The notes: generated from the letters alone by a model not told the origin. A DNA stretch of 64,000 bases from Hymenobacter lucidus (GCF_020447265.1 NZ_JAJADR010000004.1:248001-312000); one strand, 5' to 3'. Numbered from the stretch's first letter, positions 37,398 through 46,826 are shown. Translations and numbers: made by a program.

Positions 37398-37412
37398 AAG
37401 TTAGTGGCTAGC

Positions 37413-37442
37413 AGCCGGCCATGACCTGTGTCGTGGCCGGCT
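37413..37442 (+). other. Hairpin between atpF and atpH
   Basis: 13-bp stem (37413-37425 with 37430-37442, one wobble), loop ctgt, no T run. It may act as an mRNA stability or processing structure. Confidence 0.4.
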
Positions 37443-37473
37443 CCTACCTCCTGGCTCCTTAACTTCTACAAGT

Positions 37474-38037
37474 ATGTCTGAACAACGAGTTGCCTCCCGC
37501 TACGCCAAGTCCCTGCTGGATCTGGCCGAGGAGCGCGGAACGCTGGAGCAAGTAAAGCTCGACATGGATCTGTTCCGCAAAACGCTGGAGCAAAACCGTG
37601 ACCTGCGCCTGCTCTTGCGCAATCCCATCGTGAAGCACGATAAGAAGCTGGCTATTCTGAAGGCAATCTTCGGCGGCAAGGTGTCGGATATCACGGAGAA
37701 GTTTTTCTCCATCGTGACCCAGCACAACCGCGAAAGTGCCCTCGAATGGGTAGCTACCGAGTTCCAAAGCCAGTACGATTTGCTGCGCGGTATGCAGGTA
37801 GCCCAGGTTACCACGGCCCAGCCGCTGGCCCCGGCCCTGCGCGAGCAGCTCAACACGATTGTGCGTGAGCAGTCGGGCCTGCAGAACGTTACGCTTCAGG
37901 AATCGGTTGATGAGTCGCTGATCGGCGGCTTCATCCTGCGCGTCGGCGACCGTCAGCTCGACGAGTCGGTGCGCAACAGCCTGCGCAAGCTGCGCAATTC
38001 CTTTAAAGAGAACCCCTACCAACACCATATTAACTAA
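37474..38037 (+). CDS. atpH: ATP synthase F1 subunit delta
   Basis: 187 residues. N-terminal helical domain ([22 protein letters not shown]) and C-terminal region with [20 protein letters not shown], matching delta/OSCP. It connects the peripheral stalk to the F1 head. 4 bp before atpA. Confidence 0.95.
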   Translation: MSEQRVASRYAKSLLDLAEERGTLEQVKLDMDLFRKTLEQNRDLRLLLRNPIVKHDKKLAILKAIFGGKVSDITEKFFSIVTQHNRESALEWVATEFQSQYDLLRGMQVAQVTTAQPLAPALREQLNTIVREQSGLQNVTLQESVDESLIGGFILRVGDRQLDESVRNSLRKLRNSFKENPYQHHIN

Positions 38038-38041
38038 TAAC

Positions 38042-39625
38042 ATGGCAGACGTGCGTCCGGATGAAGTATCCGCCATTCTGCGGGAGCAGCTGTCCAACTT
38101 CAAGACCGAAGCCGAACTCGAAGAGGTTGGTACGGTTCTCCAGGTTGGTGACGGTGTAGCCCGTATCTACGGTCTGGGCAATGCCCAGGCGGGGGAATTG
38201 ATTGAATTTGAAAACGGCCTGCAAGCGCTGGTTCTCAACCTGGAAGAAGACAACGTAGGTGCCGTAATGCTCGGCGACTACAGCGACATCCGGGAAGGTG
38301 CTACCGTGAAGCGGACCAACAAAATTGCTTCGATCCAGGTTGGCGAAGGCATCATCGGTCGTGTTGTGAACACGCTCGGTCAGCCTATCGACGGCCGTGG
38401 TCCTATTGCCGGCGAAACGTTCGACATGCCCCTGGAGCGTAAGGCCCCCGGTGTAATCTATCGTCAGCCCGTAAACGAGCCCATGCAGACCGGTATCAAG
38501 GCTATCGACGCCATGATTCCAATTGGCCGGGGCCAGCGGGAGCTCATCATCGGCGACCGTCAGACGGGTAAGTCGACGGTTGCGCTTGACGCCATCCTGA
38601 ACCAGCGCGAATTCTTTGAGCGTGGCGAGCCGGTTTTCTGCATCTACGTTGCCGTAGGTCAGAAAGCCTCGACCGTAGCCCAGATCGTGCAGGCCCTGAC
38701 CAAGGGCGGTGCTATGGACTACACTGTAGTAGTGGCCGCTACCGCCGGCGACCCGGCTCCAATGCAGTTCTTTGCTCCCTTCACTGGTGCCGCCATCGGC
38801 GAATTCTTCCGTGATACGGGTCGTCCTGCTCTGGTTGTCTATGATGACTTGTCGAAGCAGGCTGTGGCCTACCGCGAAGTGTCGCTGCTGCTGCGTCGTC
38901 CTCCCGGACGTGAGGCGTATCCCGGTGACGTATTCTACCTGCACAGCCGCCTCTTGGAGCGTGCCGCGAAGATCAACGCTTCCGACACTATTGCGGCCGA
39001 CATGAACGACCTGCCCGCTAGCATCAAGCACCTGGTGAAAGGTGGTGGCTCGCTGACGGCTCTGCCGATCATCGAAACCCAGGCTGGTGACGTTTCGGCT
39101 TACATCCCAACGAACGTAATTTCGATTACGGACGGTCAGATCTTCCTTGAGACCAACCTCTTCAACTCGGGTGTGCGTCCCGCTATTAACGTAGGTATCT
39201 CGGTATCGCGCGTAGGTGGTAACGCCCAGATCAAGTCGATGAAGAAGGTGGCCGGTACGCTGAAGCTCGACCAGGCCCAGTTCCGCGAGCTGGAAGCCTT
39301 CGCCAAGTTCGGCTCCGACCTCGACGCCTCCACCAAGCTCACCATCGAGCGGGGCCGTCGTAACCTCGAAATCCTGAAGCAGCCTCAGTTCTCGCCCGTA
39401 AAGGTGGAAGACCAAGTGGCTATCATCTACGCTGCTACCAACGGTCTGCTTGACCTGGTGCCCGTAGACAAGGTTCGGGCCTTCGAAACCGAGTTCCGCC
39501 AGGTGATGCAGTCGCGCCACCCCGAGGAGCTCAAGGCGCTGAAAGCCGGTAAGTTGGATGACAACATCACCAACGCCATCCGTCAGGTTGCCAAAGACCT
39601 GTCGGCGGTTTACGCTTCTAAGTAA
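38042..39625 (+). CDS. atpA: ATP synthase F1 subunit alpha
   Basis: 527 residues. Walker [10 protein letters not shown] at 171-179; ATP-synthase signature [14 protein letters not shown] toward the C-terminus. Complete. No atpD (beta) or atpC (epsilon) gene follows anywhere in this operon. Confidence 0.98.
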   Translation: MADVRPDEVSAILREQLSNFKTEAELEEVGTVLQVGDGVARIYGLGNAQAGELIEFENGLQALVLNLEEDNVGAVMLGDYSDIREGATVKRTNKIASIQVGEGIIGRVVNTLGQPIDGRGPIAGETFDMPLERKAPGVIYRQPVNEPMQTGIKAIDAMIPIGRGQRELIIGDRQTGKSTVALDAILNQREFFERGEPVFCIYVAVGQKASTVAQIVQALTKGGAMDYTVVVAATAGDPAPMQFFAPFTGAAIGEFFRDTGRPALVVYDDLSKQAVAYREVSLLLRRPPGREAYPGDVFYLHSRLLERAAKINASDTIAADMNDLPASIKHLVKGGGSLTALPIIETQAGDVSAYIPTNVISITDGQIFLETNLFNSGVRPAINVGISVSRVGGNAQIKSMKKVAGTLKLDQAQFRELEAFAKFGSDLDASTKLTIERGRRNLEILKQPQFSPVKVEDQVAIIYAATNGLLDLVPVDKVRAFETEFRQVMQSRHPEELKALKAGKLDDNITNAIRQVAKDLSAVYASK

Positions 39626-39723
39626 TTGGTTGATTGTTGGTTGTTGATTGTTAAATGAGTCGCGCCACAGGCCGGGTCGTTCAACAATCAACAATCAGCA
39701 ACTGACAATCAACATTCAACTAA
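39626..39723. repeat. Intergenic TTGATTGTT-type inverted repeat
   Basis: The 98-bp gap is largely made of TTGTTGATTGTT and its complement AACAATCAACAA, which can form an imperfect hairpin (around 39640-39700). It is similar in character to the low-complexity spacers before ppa (60134-60182) and around the htpG terminator. Confidence 0.55.
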
Positions 39724-40617
39724 ATGGCTAGCTTAAAAGAAGTCCGCAACCGCATTGTATCGGTGCAAAGTACGCAGCAAATCACCAAAGCCATGAAGAT
39801 GGTGGCGGCGGCTAAGCTGCGGCGCGCTCAGGACAACATCCTGCGCATGCGCCCCTACGCCCAGCGGCTCAACAGCATTCTGAGCAACCTCACCAGCTTG
39901 GCCGGCGACGACGTAGTGAGCGAGTATGGGGTGCAGCGCGACGTGCGCCGCGTGCTCATCATCGCCGTTACTTCCGACCGGGGCCTGGCCGGAGCTTTCA
40001 ACAGCAACATCTTCAAAGGGGTGAATGCCCTGATTGCGGAGCGTTATGCTGCTCAGGCTGCTGCCGGCACCATTACGGTAATGGCCATCGGCAAGCGCGC
40101 CCACGAGTACTTCTCGAAGCGCGGTCCGGTGTTGGGCAACTACACCCACGTATTCGGACAACTCTCGTTCGATACGGTGCGCGTGGCGGCCGAGCAGGCA
40201 ATGGAAGGTTTCCGCACCGGTCAGTTCGACGAGGTGACAATGGTGTACAACGAGTTCAAGAACGTGGCCACGCAGGTGGTACGGGCCGAGCAGCTGCTGC
40301 CACTGGTAGCCGCTGAGGCTCCGGCTGCTGCCGCCGCTACCTCGAACGTGGACTACATCTTCGAACCCTCGAAAGAGGAAATCGTGCAGACCCTGATTCC
40401 CCAGTCGCTGAAGGTGCAGCTCTACAAGGCCGTACTGGAAAGCAACGCTTCGGAGCACGGCGCCCGCATGACGGCCATGGACAAAGCCACGGAAAACGCC
40501 GGCGAGCTGCTCAAGTCGCTCAAGCTGACCTACAACCGCACGCGTCAGGCGGCTATTACCACCGAGATTCTCGAAATCGTGGGTGGGGCCGAAGCCCTGG
40601 CGGCCAGCCGCGGCTAA
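39724..40617 (+). CDS. atpG: ATP synthase F1 subunit gamma
   Basis: 297 residues. N-terminal helix MASLKEVRNRIVSVQSTQQITKAMKMVAAAKLRR... and C-terminal helix YNRTRQAAITTEILEIVGGAEAL pair up as the rotor shaft. Last gene of the operon, with a terminator at 40639. Confidence 0.97.
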   Translation: MASLKEVRNRIVSVQSTQQITKAMKMVAAAKLRRAQDNILRMRPYAQRLNSILSNLTSLAGDDVVSEYGVQRDVRRVLIIAVTSDRGLAGAFNSNIFKGVNALIAERYAAQAAAGTITVMAIGKRAHEYFSKRGPVLGNYTHVFGQLSFDTVRVAAEQAMEGFRTGQFDEVTMVYNEFKNVATQVVRAEQLLPLVAAEAPAAAAATSNVDYIFEPSKEEIVQTLIPQSLKVQLYKAVLESNASEHGARMTAMDKATENAGELLKSLKLTYNRTRQAAITTEILEIVGGAEALAASRG

Positions 40618-40638
40618 GGATACGCTGAATGAATCTGT

Positions 40639-40674
40639 AAAAGGCCCGCTTCCGCAAGGAGGCGGGCCTTTTCT
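40639..40674 (+). terminator. Terminator of the atp operon (repeat copy 1)
   Basis: 15-bp stem with one wobble (40639-40653 with 40658-40672) closed by a GCAA tetraloop, then TTCTT. The core at 40643-40672 recurs identically at 42515-42544. Confidence 0.9.
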
Positions 40675-40766
40675 TATGCGTGCTGTGAGCGGGGTGGCGT
40701 ATAACGGCCCGCCGAAACCCGGTGCTGCCCGCTCCAAATTTGGCTACCCAATTGCGGTGGCCACAG

Positions 40767-40774
40767 TACCTTTG
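40767..40774 (+). promoter_or_regulatory. Possible -7 element TACCTTTG
   Basis: Matches TAnnTTTG, 35 bp upstream of the first FG-GAP cargo gene. A -33 TTTG at 40739 is 24 nt away, which is too far for the usual spacing. Confidence 0.4.
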
Positions 40775-40808
40775 GTATCCTTAACCATCTTTTTATTCTT
40801 CGCTATTG

Positions 40809-42488
40809 ATGAAGCGTTACTTCCTGGGGCCTCTGGCTCTGCTATTGCCGGCCGCCGCTGTTTCGGCTCAGAGCTTTGCCATAACGGGCTTGCAACCCGC
40901 CGCCAATTCTACCGCTATACCGCGCACTGGCAGCCTGCAGGTTGCATTTTCGCTGCCGTTGGCCGCCGATGCCGGCACGGCCGGCGGGCTGACGGTATTC
41001 AGCAGCCAGTATGCGGGCCGGCTGTCCGGTGCTACCGCCGTGGCCGGCAATACCCTCACGTTCCGGCCCACCAGCGGCTTCCGGCCCGGTGAGAAAGTGC
41101 TGGTGAGCGTGCCCACTACCGTGCGCAGCAGCACCGGTACTGCCCTGGCCCGAGCCCGGGTGTACGAGCTGACGGCCGCCGCGCTGGGCAGCAGCGGTCC
41201 ATTCCCGCCCAGCGTGACGGTGGGCGTGGGCAATGCTCCCTTCAACGTGGCCACCGGCGACCTAAACAACGACGGCTCCCTCGACCTGGTAACCGCCAAC
41301 CTGGGTAGTGGCGACGTGAGTGTGCGCCTCAACAACGGCCAAGGCACGTTTGGCGGCACAGGTCTGGTAGGAGTGGGGCCGGTGCCGTTCTGGGTGCAGC
41401 TGGGCGACATCGACGGCGACGGCGACCTGGATATTCTTACCGCCAACCTCGGCAATAGCACTATCAGCATCCGGCCCAACGATGGGCTGGGCCAGTTTGG
41501 GGCGGGCAGCAACCTGCCGGTAAGCATCCAGGTCCGCCACCTGGCCCTAACCGACATCGACGGCGACGGTGACCTGGATATTCTGGGTGTAGGCGAAGGG
41601 AGCAATCCGGGGCTGAACGTGCTGCGCAACATCGGCGCGGGCTCCTTCGCGGCCCCGGTGGCCCTGGCCGTGGGCAGCGTCCCGTGGTTTGTAGCTGCCG
41701 CCGACGTAGACAACGACGGCGACCAAGATGCGCTGGTGGCTAACAACGACGCCGATGGCACCGTGGACCTGCTGCGCAACGACGGCTTTGGCACCTTCAC
41801 TCGCACCGTGGTACTGCGCCTGAGCGGCGCTTTAAGCAGCGTGAGCACGGCCGATATGGATGCCGACGGCGACCAGGACCTGCTCATCACCAATATTGGT
41901 AGCAACACGCTGGTTATGGCCCGCAACAACGGCCAGGGCGCATTCGCGGTGGCCAGTACGCTGCCAAACATGGGGCAGCCCCGCATGGCAGTGCCCGCCG
42001 ATATGAACGGCGACGGCGCCCCCGATGTGGTAACCAGTAGCCAGGGCCGGGAGCAGGTGATAGTGGCCGTCAACAACGGCCTCGGCCAGCTTTCGCGCAC
42101 CAACTTCCTCTCCACGGCCCTCGAACCCATTGGCGTAGCCACCGGCGATATCGATGCCAACGGCACCCTAGATATTCTGGTGGCCAACATCGGCAGCAAC
42201 ATCGTGAGTACTTGGCTTTCCAACGCCGGGGTGCCCACGTCGAGCACGGCAGGCGGGGCACCCGCGGCCCGCCTACAGCTGGTTCCCAATCCCGCCTACC
42301 AGACCACCCGCGTGCAGGTGCCAGCCGGTACGGCGCAGGTGCAGCTTATCAGCCCGCTGGGGCAGGTAGTGCGCACCCAGCCCGTAGGCGCAGGTCAGGC
42401 CGAGGTACTGGTGCCGCTGGCCGGGCTGCCGGCCGGCGTGTATCTGGTGCGGGCCGGGCAGGCCGTGGGGCGGTTGGTGGTGCAGTAA
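40809..42488 (+). CDS. FG-GAP/VCBS repeat protein, T9SS cargo (paralogue 1)
   Basis: 559 residues from the ATG at 40809. Signal peptide ending AAAVSAQ, then an SbsA/Big-like immunoglobulin domain (about 25-125, LQPAANSTAIPRTGSLQVAFSL), then FG-GAP/VCBS repeats with Asp-rich calcium-binding loops (GDIDGDGDLDI, DIDGDGDLDI, DVDNDGDQDA, DMDADGDQDL, DIDANGTLDI) at about 135-470, probably a seven-bladed integrin-alpha-like propeller. The C-terminus (LVPNPAYQTTRV...LPAGVYLVRAGQAVGRLVVQ) is a T9SS type A sorting domain. Surface adhesion or a structural role is inferred. Neighbour 42654-44366 is its paralogue. Confidence 0.9.
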   Translation: MKRYFLGPLALLLPAAAVSAQSFAITGLQPAANSTAIPRTGSLQVAFSLPLAADAGTAGGLTVFSSQYAGRLSGATAVAGNTLTFRPTSGFRPGEKVLVSVPTTVRSSTGTALARARVYELTAAALGSSGPFPPSVTVGVGNAPFNVATGDLNNDGSLDLVTANLGSGDVSVRLNNGQGTFGGTGLVGVGPVPFWVQLGDIDGDGDLDILTANLGNSTISIRPNDGLGQFGAGSNLPVSIQVRHLALTDIDGDGDLDILGVGEGSNPGLNVLRNIGAGSFAAPVALAVGSVPWFVAAADVDNDGDQDALVANNDADGTVDLLRNDGFGTFTRTVVLRLSGALSSVSTADMDADGDQDLLITNIGSNTLVMARNNGQGAFAVASTLPNMGQPRMAVPADMNGDGAPDVVTSSQGREQVIVAVNNGLGQLSRTNFLSTALEPIGVATGDIDANGTLDILVANIGSNIVSTWLSNAGVPTSSTAGGAPAARLQLVPNPAYQTTRVQVPAGTAQVQLISPLGQVVRTQPVGAGQAEVLVPLAGLPAGVYLVRAGQAVGRLVVQ

Positions 42489-42510
42489 CTACCTGGTTTC
42501 CGCTAAACCT

Positions 42511-42546
42511 GAAGGGCCCGCTTCCGCAAGGAGGCGGGCCTTTTTG
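42511..42546 (+). terminator. Terminator of FG-GAP gene 1 (repeat copy 2)
   Basis: Same stem-loop and GCAA loop as at 40639 (core 42515-42544), followed by TTTTTG. Confidence 0.9.
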
Positions 42547-42653
42547 CTTTACACTAAAATTTGTGGAAGTGATTTATGTAGCTTTACCTAGCTCTCAATA
42601 TCAGGTAATGGTATCATGCGTGAGTGCTATTCATCTCTATTGTATACACGCGA

Positions 42654-44366
42654 ATGAAATCTTTTTACCACAATCTGTCGGCTCTCATCTTGCTGATACC
42701 CTCAGGAGCTGTGCTGGCCCAGGCCCCACTGGTGACTAACGTAATTCCCGCTGCCAATGCCCGTGCTGCCGCCCGCACGGGACTAGTTATGGCCACCTTC
42801 AGCCAGCCACTGACGTCAGCCTCAGCTGCGGCGCTTAAAGTGTTCAGCAACCAGCGTGGGGGCTTGCGTACCACGGCAGCGCCCGCCGTGGTTAGCGGCA
42901 ATACGCTCAGCTTCATGCCCGCACCCTACGCATTTCTACCCGGCGAAACGGTGCACGCTACCATAACAACGGCCGCTGCCAGTGCTGAGGGAGCTTTGGC
43001 CACGCCCCGCGTGCTGCAGTTTACGACGGCCGTAGGTGGCACCGGAAGCGGCAACTTCGAAATGCGCAGCCGAGTGCCGGCAGCAGCGTCCAACATCGTG
43101 TTGGGGGACATAGACGGAGACGGAGACCTCGATGCTGTGGGCCCCAACGAGTTAAATGCGGCTACTATTCTTCTCAACGACGGAATGGGCAACTTCGCTG
43201 CTCCGCCGACCAATGCCACTGTGGCAACAGGCGGGTCGCCCTATGGTCTGGCTCTGGGCGACATTGATGGGGATGGAGACCTTGATTGCGTGACGGCTAA
43301 CGCTAGCCAGACCAGTACCGGCGGCAGCTCCAGCGTCCGGTTCAACAACGGCAGCGGGGTATTTACTGCTCCCACGGTAGGTGCTGAAGTGCCTGTTCCA
43401 GTCTTTCAGCGCACCTTGGTGCTGGCTGACCTGGATGGTGACGGCGACCTGGACTTGCTGACCGGTGGCAGCATTCGCCTTAATAATGGGGCTGGCCTCT
43501 TTACTGCCCCCGTCGCTAATGCTGAAATCACCGGTGTAGCACGCGACGCATCGGGCTTTGCGGTAGGTGACGTAGACGGTGACGGCGACTTGGATATGAC
43601 CATTACCGACTTTACCAATACCAGCGGAAAGGTGAATATTCTGTTCAACAACGGCGCCGCCGTGTTTGCGGTGCGACCCACGGTACCTAGCCCGGCTGTA
43701 GGCCCCTACGCAACAACTCTGGGTGACGTAGATGGTGACGGTGATCTGGACCTGCTGGTAATCTACATGACAAGGACTGGCAATAACGTAAGTCTGTTTT
43801 TGAATAACGGCACTGGGGTGTTCGGAAATGAACGGGTAATACTATTGGGCAGTCCCTTTTGGTCTAATCGTAACCTGGCACTGGGCGACCTAGATGCTGA
43901 TGGGGACTTGGATCTGCTTTTACCCCTCAACGACCGGGTAAGTGTTATGCTCAACAATGGAGCCGGCATGTTTTCATCTCCCGCTGCCACTGTGATGGTA
44001 AGTGCCGGCTTCAGTCACGTGGCGGTAACCTCGGGTGACTTGGATGCCGATGGGGACCTCGATTTTGTGGGCTACGCAGTTGGCTATATTACCACTTGCG
44101 TGAACCAACCCATAACGCTAGCCTCGGCTGCGGCCAATGCTGCTCCTGCCTTCTCAATGTATCCTAATCCGGCTCGTGATGTGGTAACAGTGTCAGGTGT
44201 GGCACCCCGGGCAACACTTGAAGTACTGGATGCACTCGGCCGCCTTGTAGCTACGGCTACGGCTAATGCTACCGGTACAGCCCAACTTACCTTATCGGCC
44301 GCTTGGGCACCGGGCGTATACGTGGTGCAGTCGGAGGGAAGAGTGCAGCGGCTGGTAGTAGAATAG
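42654..44366 (+). CDS. FG-GAP/VCBS repeat protein, T9SS cargo (paralogue 2)
   Basis: 570 residues from the ATG at 42654 (MKSFYHNLSALILLIPSGAVLAQ signal); a GTG at 42624 would place extra residues before the signal peptide. Same order as its neighbour: Big-like domain (about 25-130), FG-GAP repeats (GDIDGDGDLD at several places, DLDADGDLDL) and a T9SS sorting end (MYPNPARDVVTVSG...APGVYVVQSEGRVQRLVVE). Clear tandem paralogue of 40809-42488, though codon use is a little less GC-rich. Confidence 0.9.
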   Translation: MKSFYHNLSALILLIPSGAVLAQAPLVTNVIPAANARAAARTGLVMATFSQPLTSASAAALKVFSNQRGGLRTTAAPAVVSGNTLSFMPAPYAFLPGETVHATITTAAASAEGALATPRVLQFTTAVGGTGSGNFEMRSRVPAAASNIVLGDIDGDGDLDAVGPNELNAATILLNDGMGNFAAPPTNATVATGGSPYGLALGDIDGDGDLDCVTANASQTSTGGSSSVRFNNGSGVFTAPTVGAEVPVPVFQRTLVLADLDGDGDLDLLTGGSIRLNNGAGLFTAPVANAEITGVARDASGFAVGDVDGDGDLDMTITDFTNTSGKVNILFNNGAAVFAVRPTVPSPAVGPYATTLGDVDGDGDLDLLVIYMTRTGNNVSLFLNNGTGVFGNERVILLGSPFWSNRNLALGDLDADGDLDLLLPLNDRVSVMLNNGAGMFSSPAATVMVSAGFSHVAVTSGDLDADGDLDFVGYAVGYITTCVNQPITLASAAANAAPAFSMYPNPARDVVTVSGVAPRATLEVLDALGRLVATATANATGTAQLTLSAAWAPGVYVVQSEGRVQRLVVE

Positions 44367-44440
44367 CCTGAGATGTACCCGCCGAACGGTGCAAATTAAG
44401 GGAATCGTTGTAGCTAGAGCTGCCTTTCTAAGGAGGATAT

Positions 44441-44470
44441 ACGGTCCGCTTCCGCAAGGAGGCGGGCCGT
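44441..44470 (+). terminator. Terminator-like hairpin (repeat copy 3)
   Basis: ACGGTCCGCTTCC / GGAGGCGGGCCGT with GCAA loop (wobble pairs), followed by GTGTTTG. Diverged copy of the 40639 and 42511 element. Confidence 0.7.
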
Positions 44471-44633
44471 GTTTGTTGGGCGAAATTCGATGGGCAACTA
44501 ATACTGGGCGCGGAGGTACTACAGATAAGTAGCACTACGTATTCCCCTATACCGGGCTGCAGTGGCATACGCGGGTAACCACTACTGCCGGGCCGCCCCG
44601 TATAAGAAGTGTTCCACCATTGCTCAACGCCTT

Positions 44634-45218
44634 ATGGTCCGTTCCTCTTTGCTCATTCTCTGCGGTTTGCTGTTGGCTGGCCCGGCCGCTGCCCAAACGC
44701 CCGCCCCGGCTACCGGCCAGGTTGCCGCCCCCATGGGATTTAAGTGGCAGCTGCTGCCGGAGGTGAAAGCGGCCATGCTGCTGCCCTACACCTGGAACTA
44801 CAAGGCCGAAACCAGCCGCGACGCCCAGGCCTACTTCCTGACGCGGGAGCGAATCGTGGCCGGCGGCCAGTTCCAGACCGGCATGTCGCTGAACGTGGTG
44901 CGGCAAATGCAGGCCAAGTCCAAGCAGTCGGCGGCGGCATATGCCCAGGCTTTCAGTGCCAGCAGCGGGCGAAAGGCTGGGCAGCAGGTGCTGGGTCAGG
45001 AAAGCAAGACGCAGGGCCCGCTGCGGCTGTTTGGCGTGCGCTACCGCGTGACGGGCGGCACGGCTGGCTCCAAAATCATTCAGCAATGGGCCATTGCCAA
45101 CACCGTTACCGATACCTTTTACCTGCTGGTATTTGAGAGTCCCGAAAAAGACTGGCCCCAGGCCTGGAAGCTGGGCGAGGAAATGATAAAACAGCTTCGG
45201 CTCGACGCTAAAGTGTAG
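44634..45218 (+). CDS. Exported protein of unknown function, PsbP-like
   Basis: 194 residues from the ATG at 44634. Signal peptide ending GPAAAQ. The mature part (FKWQLLPEVKAAMLLPYTWNY...YFLTRERI...FQTGMSLNVVRQM...FYLLVFESPEKDWPQAWKLGEEMI) has the alternating pattern of PsbP/DUF1795-type small alpha/beta proteins. This is a resemblance only. Transcript closed by the 45273 terminator. Confidence 0.6.
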   Translation: MVRSSLLILCGLLLAGPAAAQTPAPATGQVAAPMGFKWQLLPEVKAAMLLPYTWNYKAETSRDAQAYFLTRERIVAGGQFQTGMSLNVVRQMQAKSKQSAAAYAQAFSASSGRKAGQQVLGQESKTQGPLRLFGVRYRVTGGTAGSKIIQQWAIANTVTDTFYLLVFESPEKDWPQAWKLGEEMIKQLRLDAKV

Positions 45219-45272
45219 TGCTACTCGGCTTTTGGCCCGCGCTGCTGGCCCTACTGCCAGCCGGGTAGCATC

Positions 45273-45314
45273 GAAACGCCCCACCTGGCGCGGAGCCGGG
45301 TGGGGCGTTTCTTC
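45273..45314 (+). terminator. Terminator
   Basis: 13-bp stem GAAACGCCCCACC / GGTGGGGCGTTTC (45273-45285 with 45299-45311), T-rich tail. Confidence 0.75.
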
Positions 45315-45382
45315 TAGTTGCAATAGGAGTATTAATAATACCGGGGCGGGCACCTGGTGCGGCCCGCACGGCATCGGGGCAG

Positions 45383-45808
45383 TTAGGCCGTGAGCGTGGG
45401 GCGGTGGGCCGTTACTTCCACAATGGCCTGCTCCAGCTCGGGCACCTGCACGGCTACTTGGCGCACATCTACGGCTTGCAGGAAGACATCTACCTTCGTT
45501 TGGGTACCGGGCGCGGGGGGCAGGCTGAGGTCCTGCACCCGGCGCGTGGCCTGGATCAGCAGCCGGTCGAGGAAGCGGTGCTCCCGGGTGCCGGCCGTCA
45601 TGGCGGCCACCTGCGGAGTGAGGCGCGTCACCTCATCCTTGGCCAGCTGCAGGGCGGCGGCCCGGTCGCTGACCCGCTCCGCCGACTTATCGGCGCGCAG
45701 ATCGAGCACCTGGTCGTTGAGGGTGAACTCGCGCAGCTCGCGGTTCAGGGCGGTGAGAGCGGCGTCGCACTCGGCCCAGGTAGTGAGTAATTCTACTGGA
45801 AACGGCAT
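45383..45808 (-). CDS. Hypothetical cytoplasmic protein
   Basis: 141 residues, no signal peptide, acidic and helical (ECDAALTALNRELREFTLNDQVLDLRA and ALQLAKDEVTRLTPQVAAM). Start codon at 45808 is ATG. I do not recognise the family. It lies between a cargo-type exported gene and the XRE regulator of module 1, both apparently independent. Confidence 0.6.
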   Translation of the reverse strand: MPFPVELLTTWAECDAALTALNRELREFTLNDQVLDLRADKSAERVSDRAAALQLAKDEVTRLTPQVAAMTAGTREHRFLDRLLIQATRRVQDLSLPPAPGTQTKVDVFLQAVDVRQVAVQVPELEQAIVEVTAHRPTLTA

Positions 45809-45941
45809 ATAAGTGAAATAGATAAAGGTGGCGGAGTTGCCGGGCGTAAGGTACAGTGTATAAATATCTTGATTCGAGAATATTCGGCTATTTCAGCCCC
45901 ATTTTGAGACGAGCCCAAGCCCCGGCCCAAGTGCCAGGGAA

Positions 45942-46592
45942 CTACACTCCCACGGAGCCACTGCCTGCCAGGGCGGCTAGCAGGGCCGCCTCGGCCCGCA
46001 GGCCGGCCACGCGGGCTGTCAGTAGCAGGTAGGCGGCGGCCGTGGCGGCAGGGTCGGGCTCGTCGCGGGCCAGGTCGGAGGCCAGCTCGTGCAGCCAGCG
46101 GGCGTAGTGGGCCGCTTCGGCGGCCTCGGGCGGGGGAGCGGCGGCCTGCAGCTGCCGCAAGCCCGCGTGGCGGTGCGCCAGGGCCGCGGCCAGCCGCTGC
46201 TGCCGGACCAGCTCCCGGCCCACCAGCAGCAGGCGCAGGCGCACGTCGCGCAGGCGGCGGCGCAGGGGCTCGGGGGCCGGCGGGGCGGGTGGCGCCGGGG
46301 GCAAGGCCGGGTCGGGGGCGGGCAGGGGCCGTAGCGGGTCGTAGGGGGCGGGTGGGGGCGGCGGGGTGGGTGGCCCCTGGCCCAGCGGCGGGGGCAGCAG
46401 CAGAACTAGGTGCAGCAGGCGGGGCACCCGCGTGGGTGGCAAGCCCTTGCGCCCCGCCTCTACGTGCGTCACAAACCCCATCGAGACGCCCAGGTAGCGG
46501 GCCAGCTGCCGCACCGATATGCCCAGGTGCGCCCGCACGGCAGCCGTCAGGCTGACATCGGCAGTGGTAGCGGAAAGTGGGAAAGAAGCCAT
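45942..46592 (-). CDS. XRE-type helix-turn-helix regulator of module 1
   Basis: 216 residues from the ATG at 46592 (MASFPLSATT). HTH_XRE domain at about 14-55 (LTAAVRAHLGISVRQLARYLGVSMGFVTHVEAGRKG; recognition helix about 37-46). A long Pro-rich linker (about 75-120) leads to a helical, Leu/Arg/Ala-rich C-terminal domain (LRDVRLRLLLVGREL...HYARWLHELASDLARDEPDPAAT) probably for dimerisation. Clear paralogue of 52871-53509. The 84-bp nested palindrome begins 9 bp upstream of the start, which suggests autoregulation and control of the divergent giant cargo gene. Confidence 0.85.
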   Translation of the reverse strand: MASFPLSATTADVSLTAAVRAHLGISVRQLARYLGVSMGFVTHVEAGRKGLPPTRVPRLLHLVLLLPPPLGQGPPTPPPPPAPYDPLRPLPAPDPALPPAPPAPPAPEPLRRRLRDVRLRLLLVGRELVRQQRLAAALAHRHAGLRQLQAAAPPPEAAEAAHYARWLHELASDLARDEPDPAATAAAYLLLTARVAGLRAEAALLAALAGSGSVGV

Positions 46593-46600
46593 AGGCCGTA

Positions 46601-46684
46601 AGGTAGGCACTTCGGGCAAAAGGGCGAGGGGTGCCTATCTGACTGGGTAGGCACCCCTCGCCCTTTTGCCCGAAGTGCCTACCT
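46601..46684. promoter_or_regulatory. Nested palindromic operator of module 1 (39-bp inverted repeat)
   Basis: Arms 46601-46639 and 46646-46684 are inverted copies with one mismatch/wobble, loop tgactg. Inside are four half-sites in alternating orientation: AGGTAGGCAC (46601), GTGCCTATC (46631), GGTAGGCAC (46646) and GTGCCTACCT (46675). It lies between the XRE gene and the divergent giant cargo gene. Most likely the operator of the XRE protein (inference). As RNA it would form a very stable hairpin in front of the XRE start. Confidence 0.7.
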
Positions 46685-46794
46685 ACGAGCGGGCGGCTCC
46701 ACTGCTGGCGCGGGCTACTACCCGCCCGGTAGGGGCCAGCCCCGCGTCAATTCCCGGCGAAGTCCAGCTTTTTAGCAGCTAAGCTCAACAATGC

Positions 46795-46826
46795 TTGGTA
46801 AACGGCACTTCGCGGGCGTACATTTG
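46795..46826 (+). promoter_or_regulatory. Probable promoter of the giant cargo gene, module 1
   Basis: TACATTTG at 46819-46826 with TTG at 46795-46797 (spacer 21, slightly long). 99 bp upstream of the ATG at 46925 and about 110 bp from the palindrome. Confidence 0.45.

Noticed and set aside
38030..39694. 554-codon open frame opposite atpA
   Set aside because: atpA has complete ATP synthase motifs; the reverse frame is a by-product.
46601..46684. 39-bp inverted repeat as transposon ends or an invertible switch
   Set aside because: Arms are separated by only 6 bp and no transposase or recombinase gene is nearby; operator is the simpler reading, though not proven.
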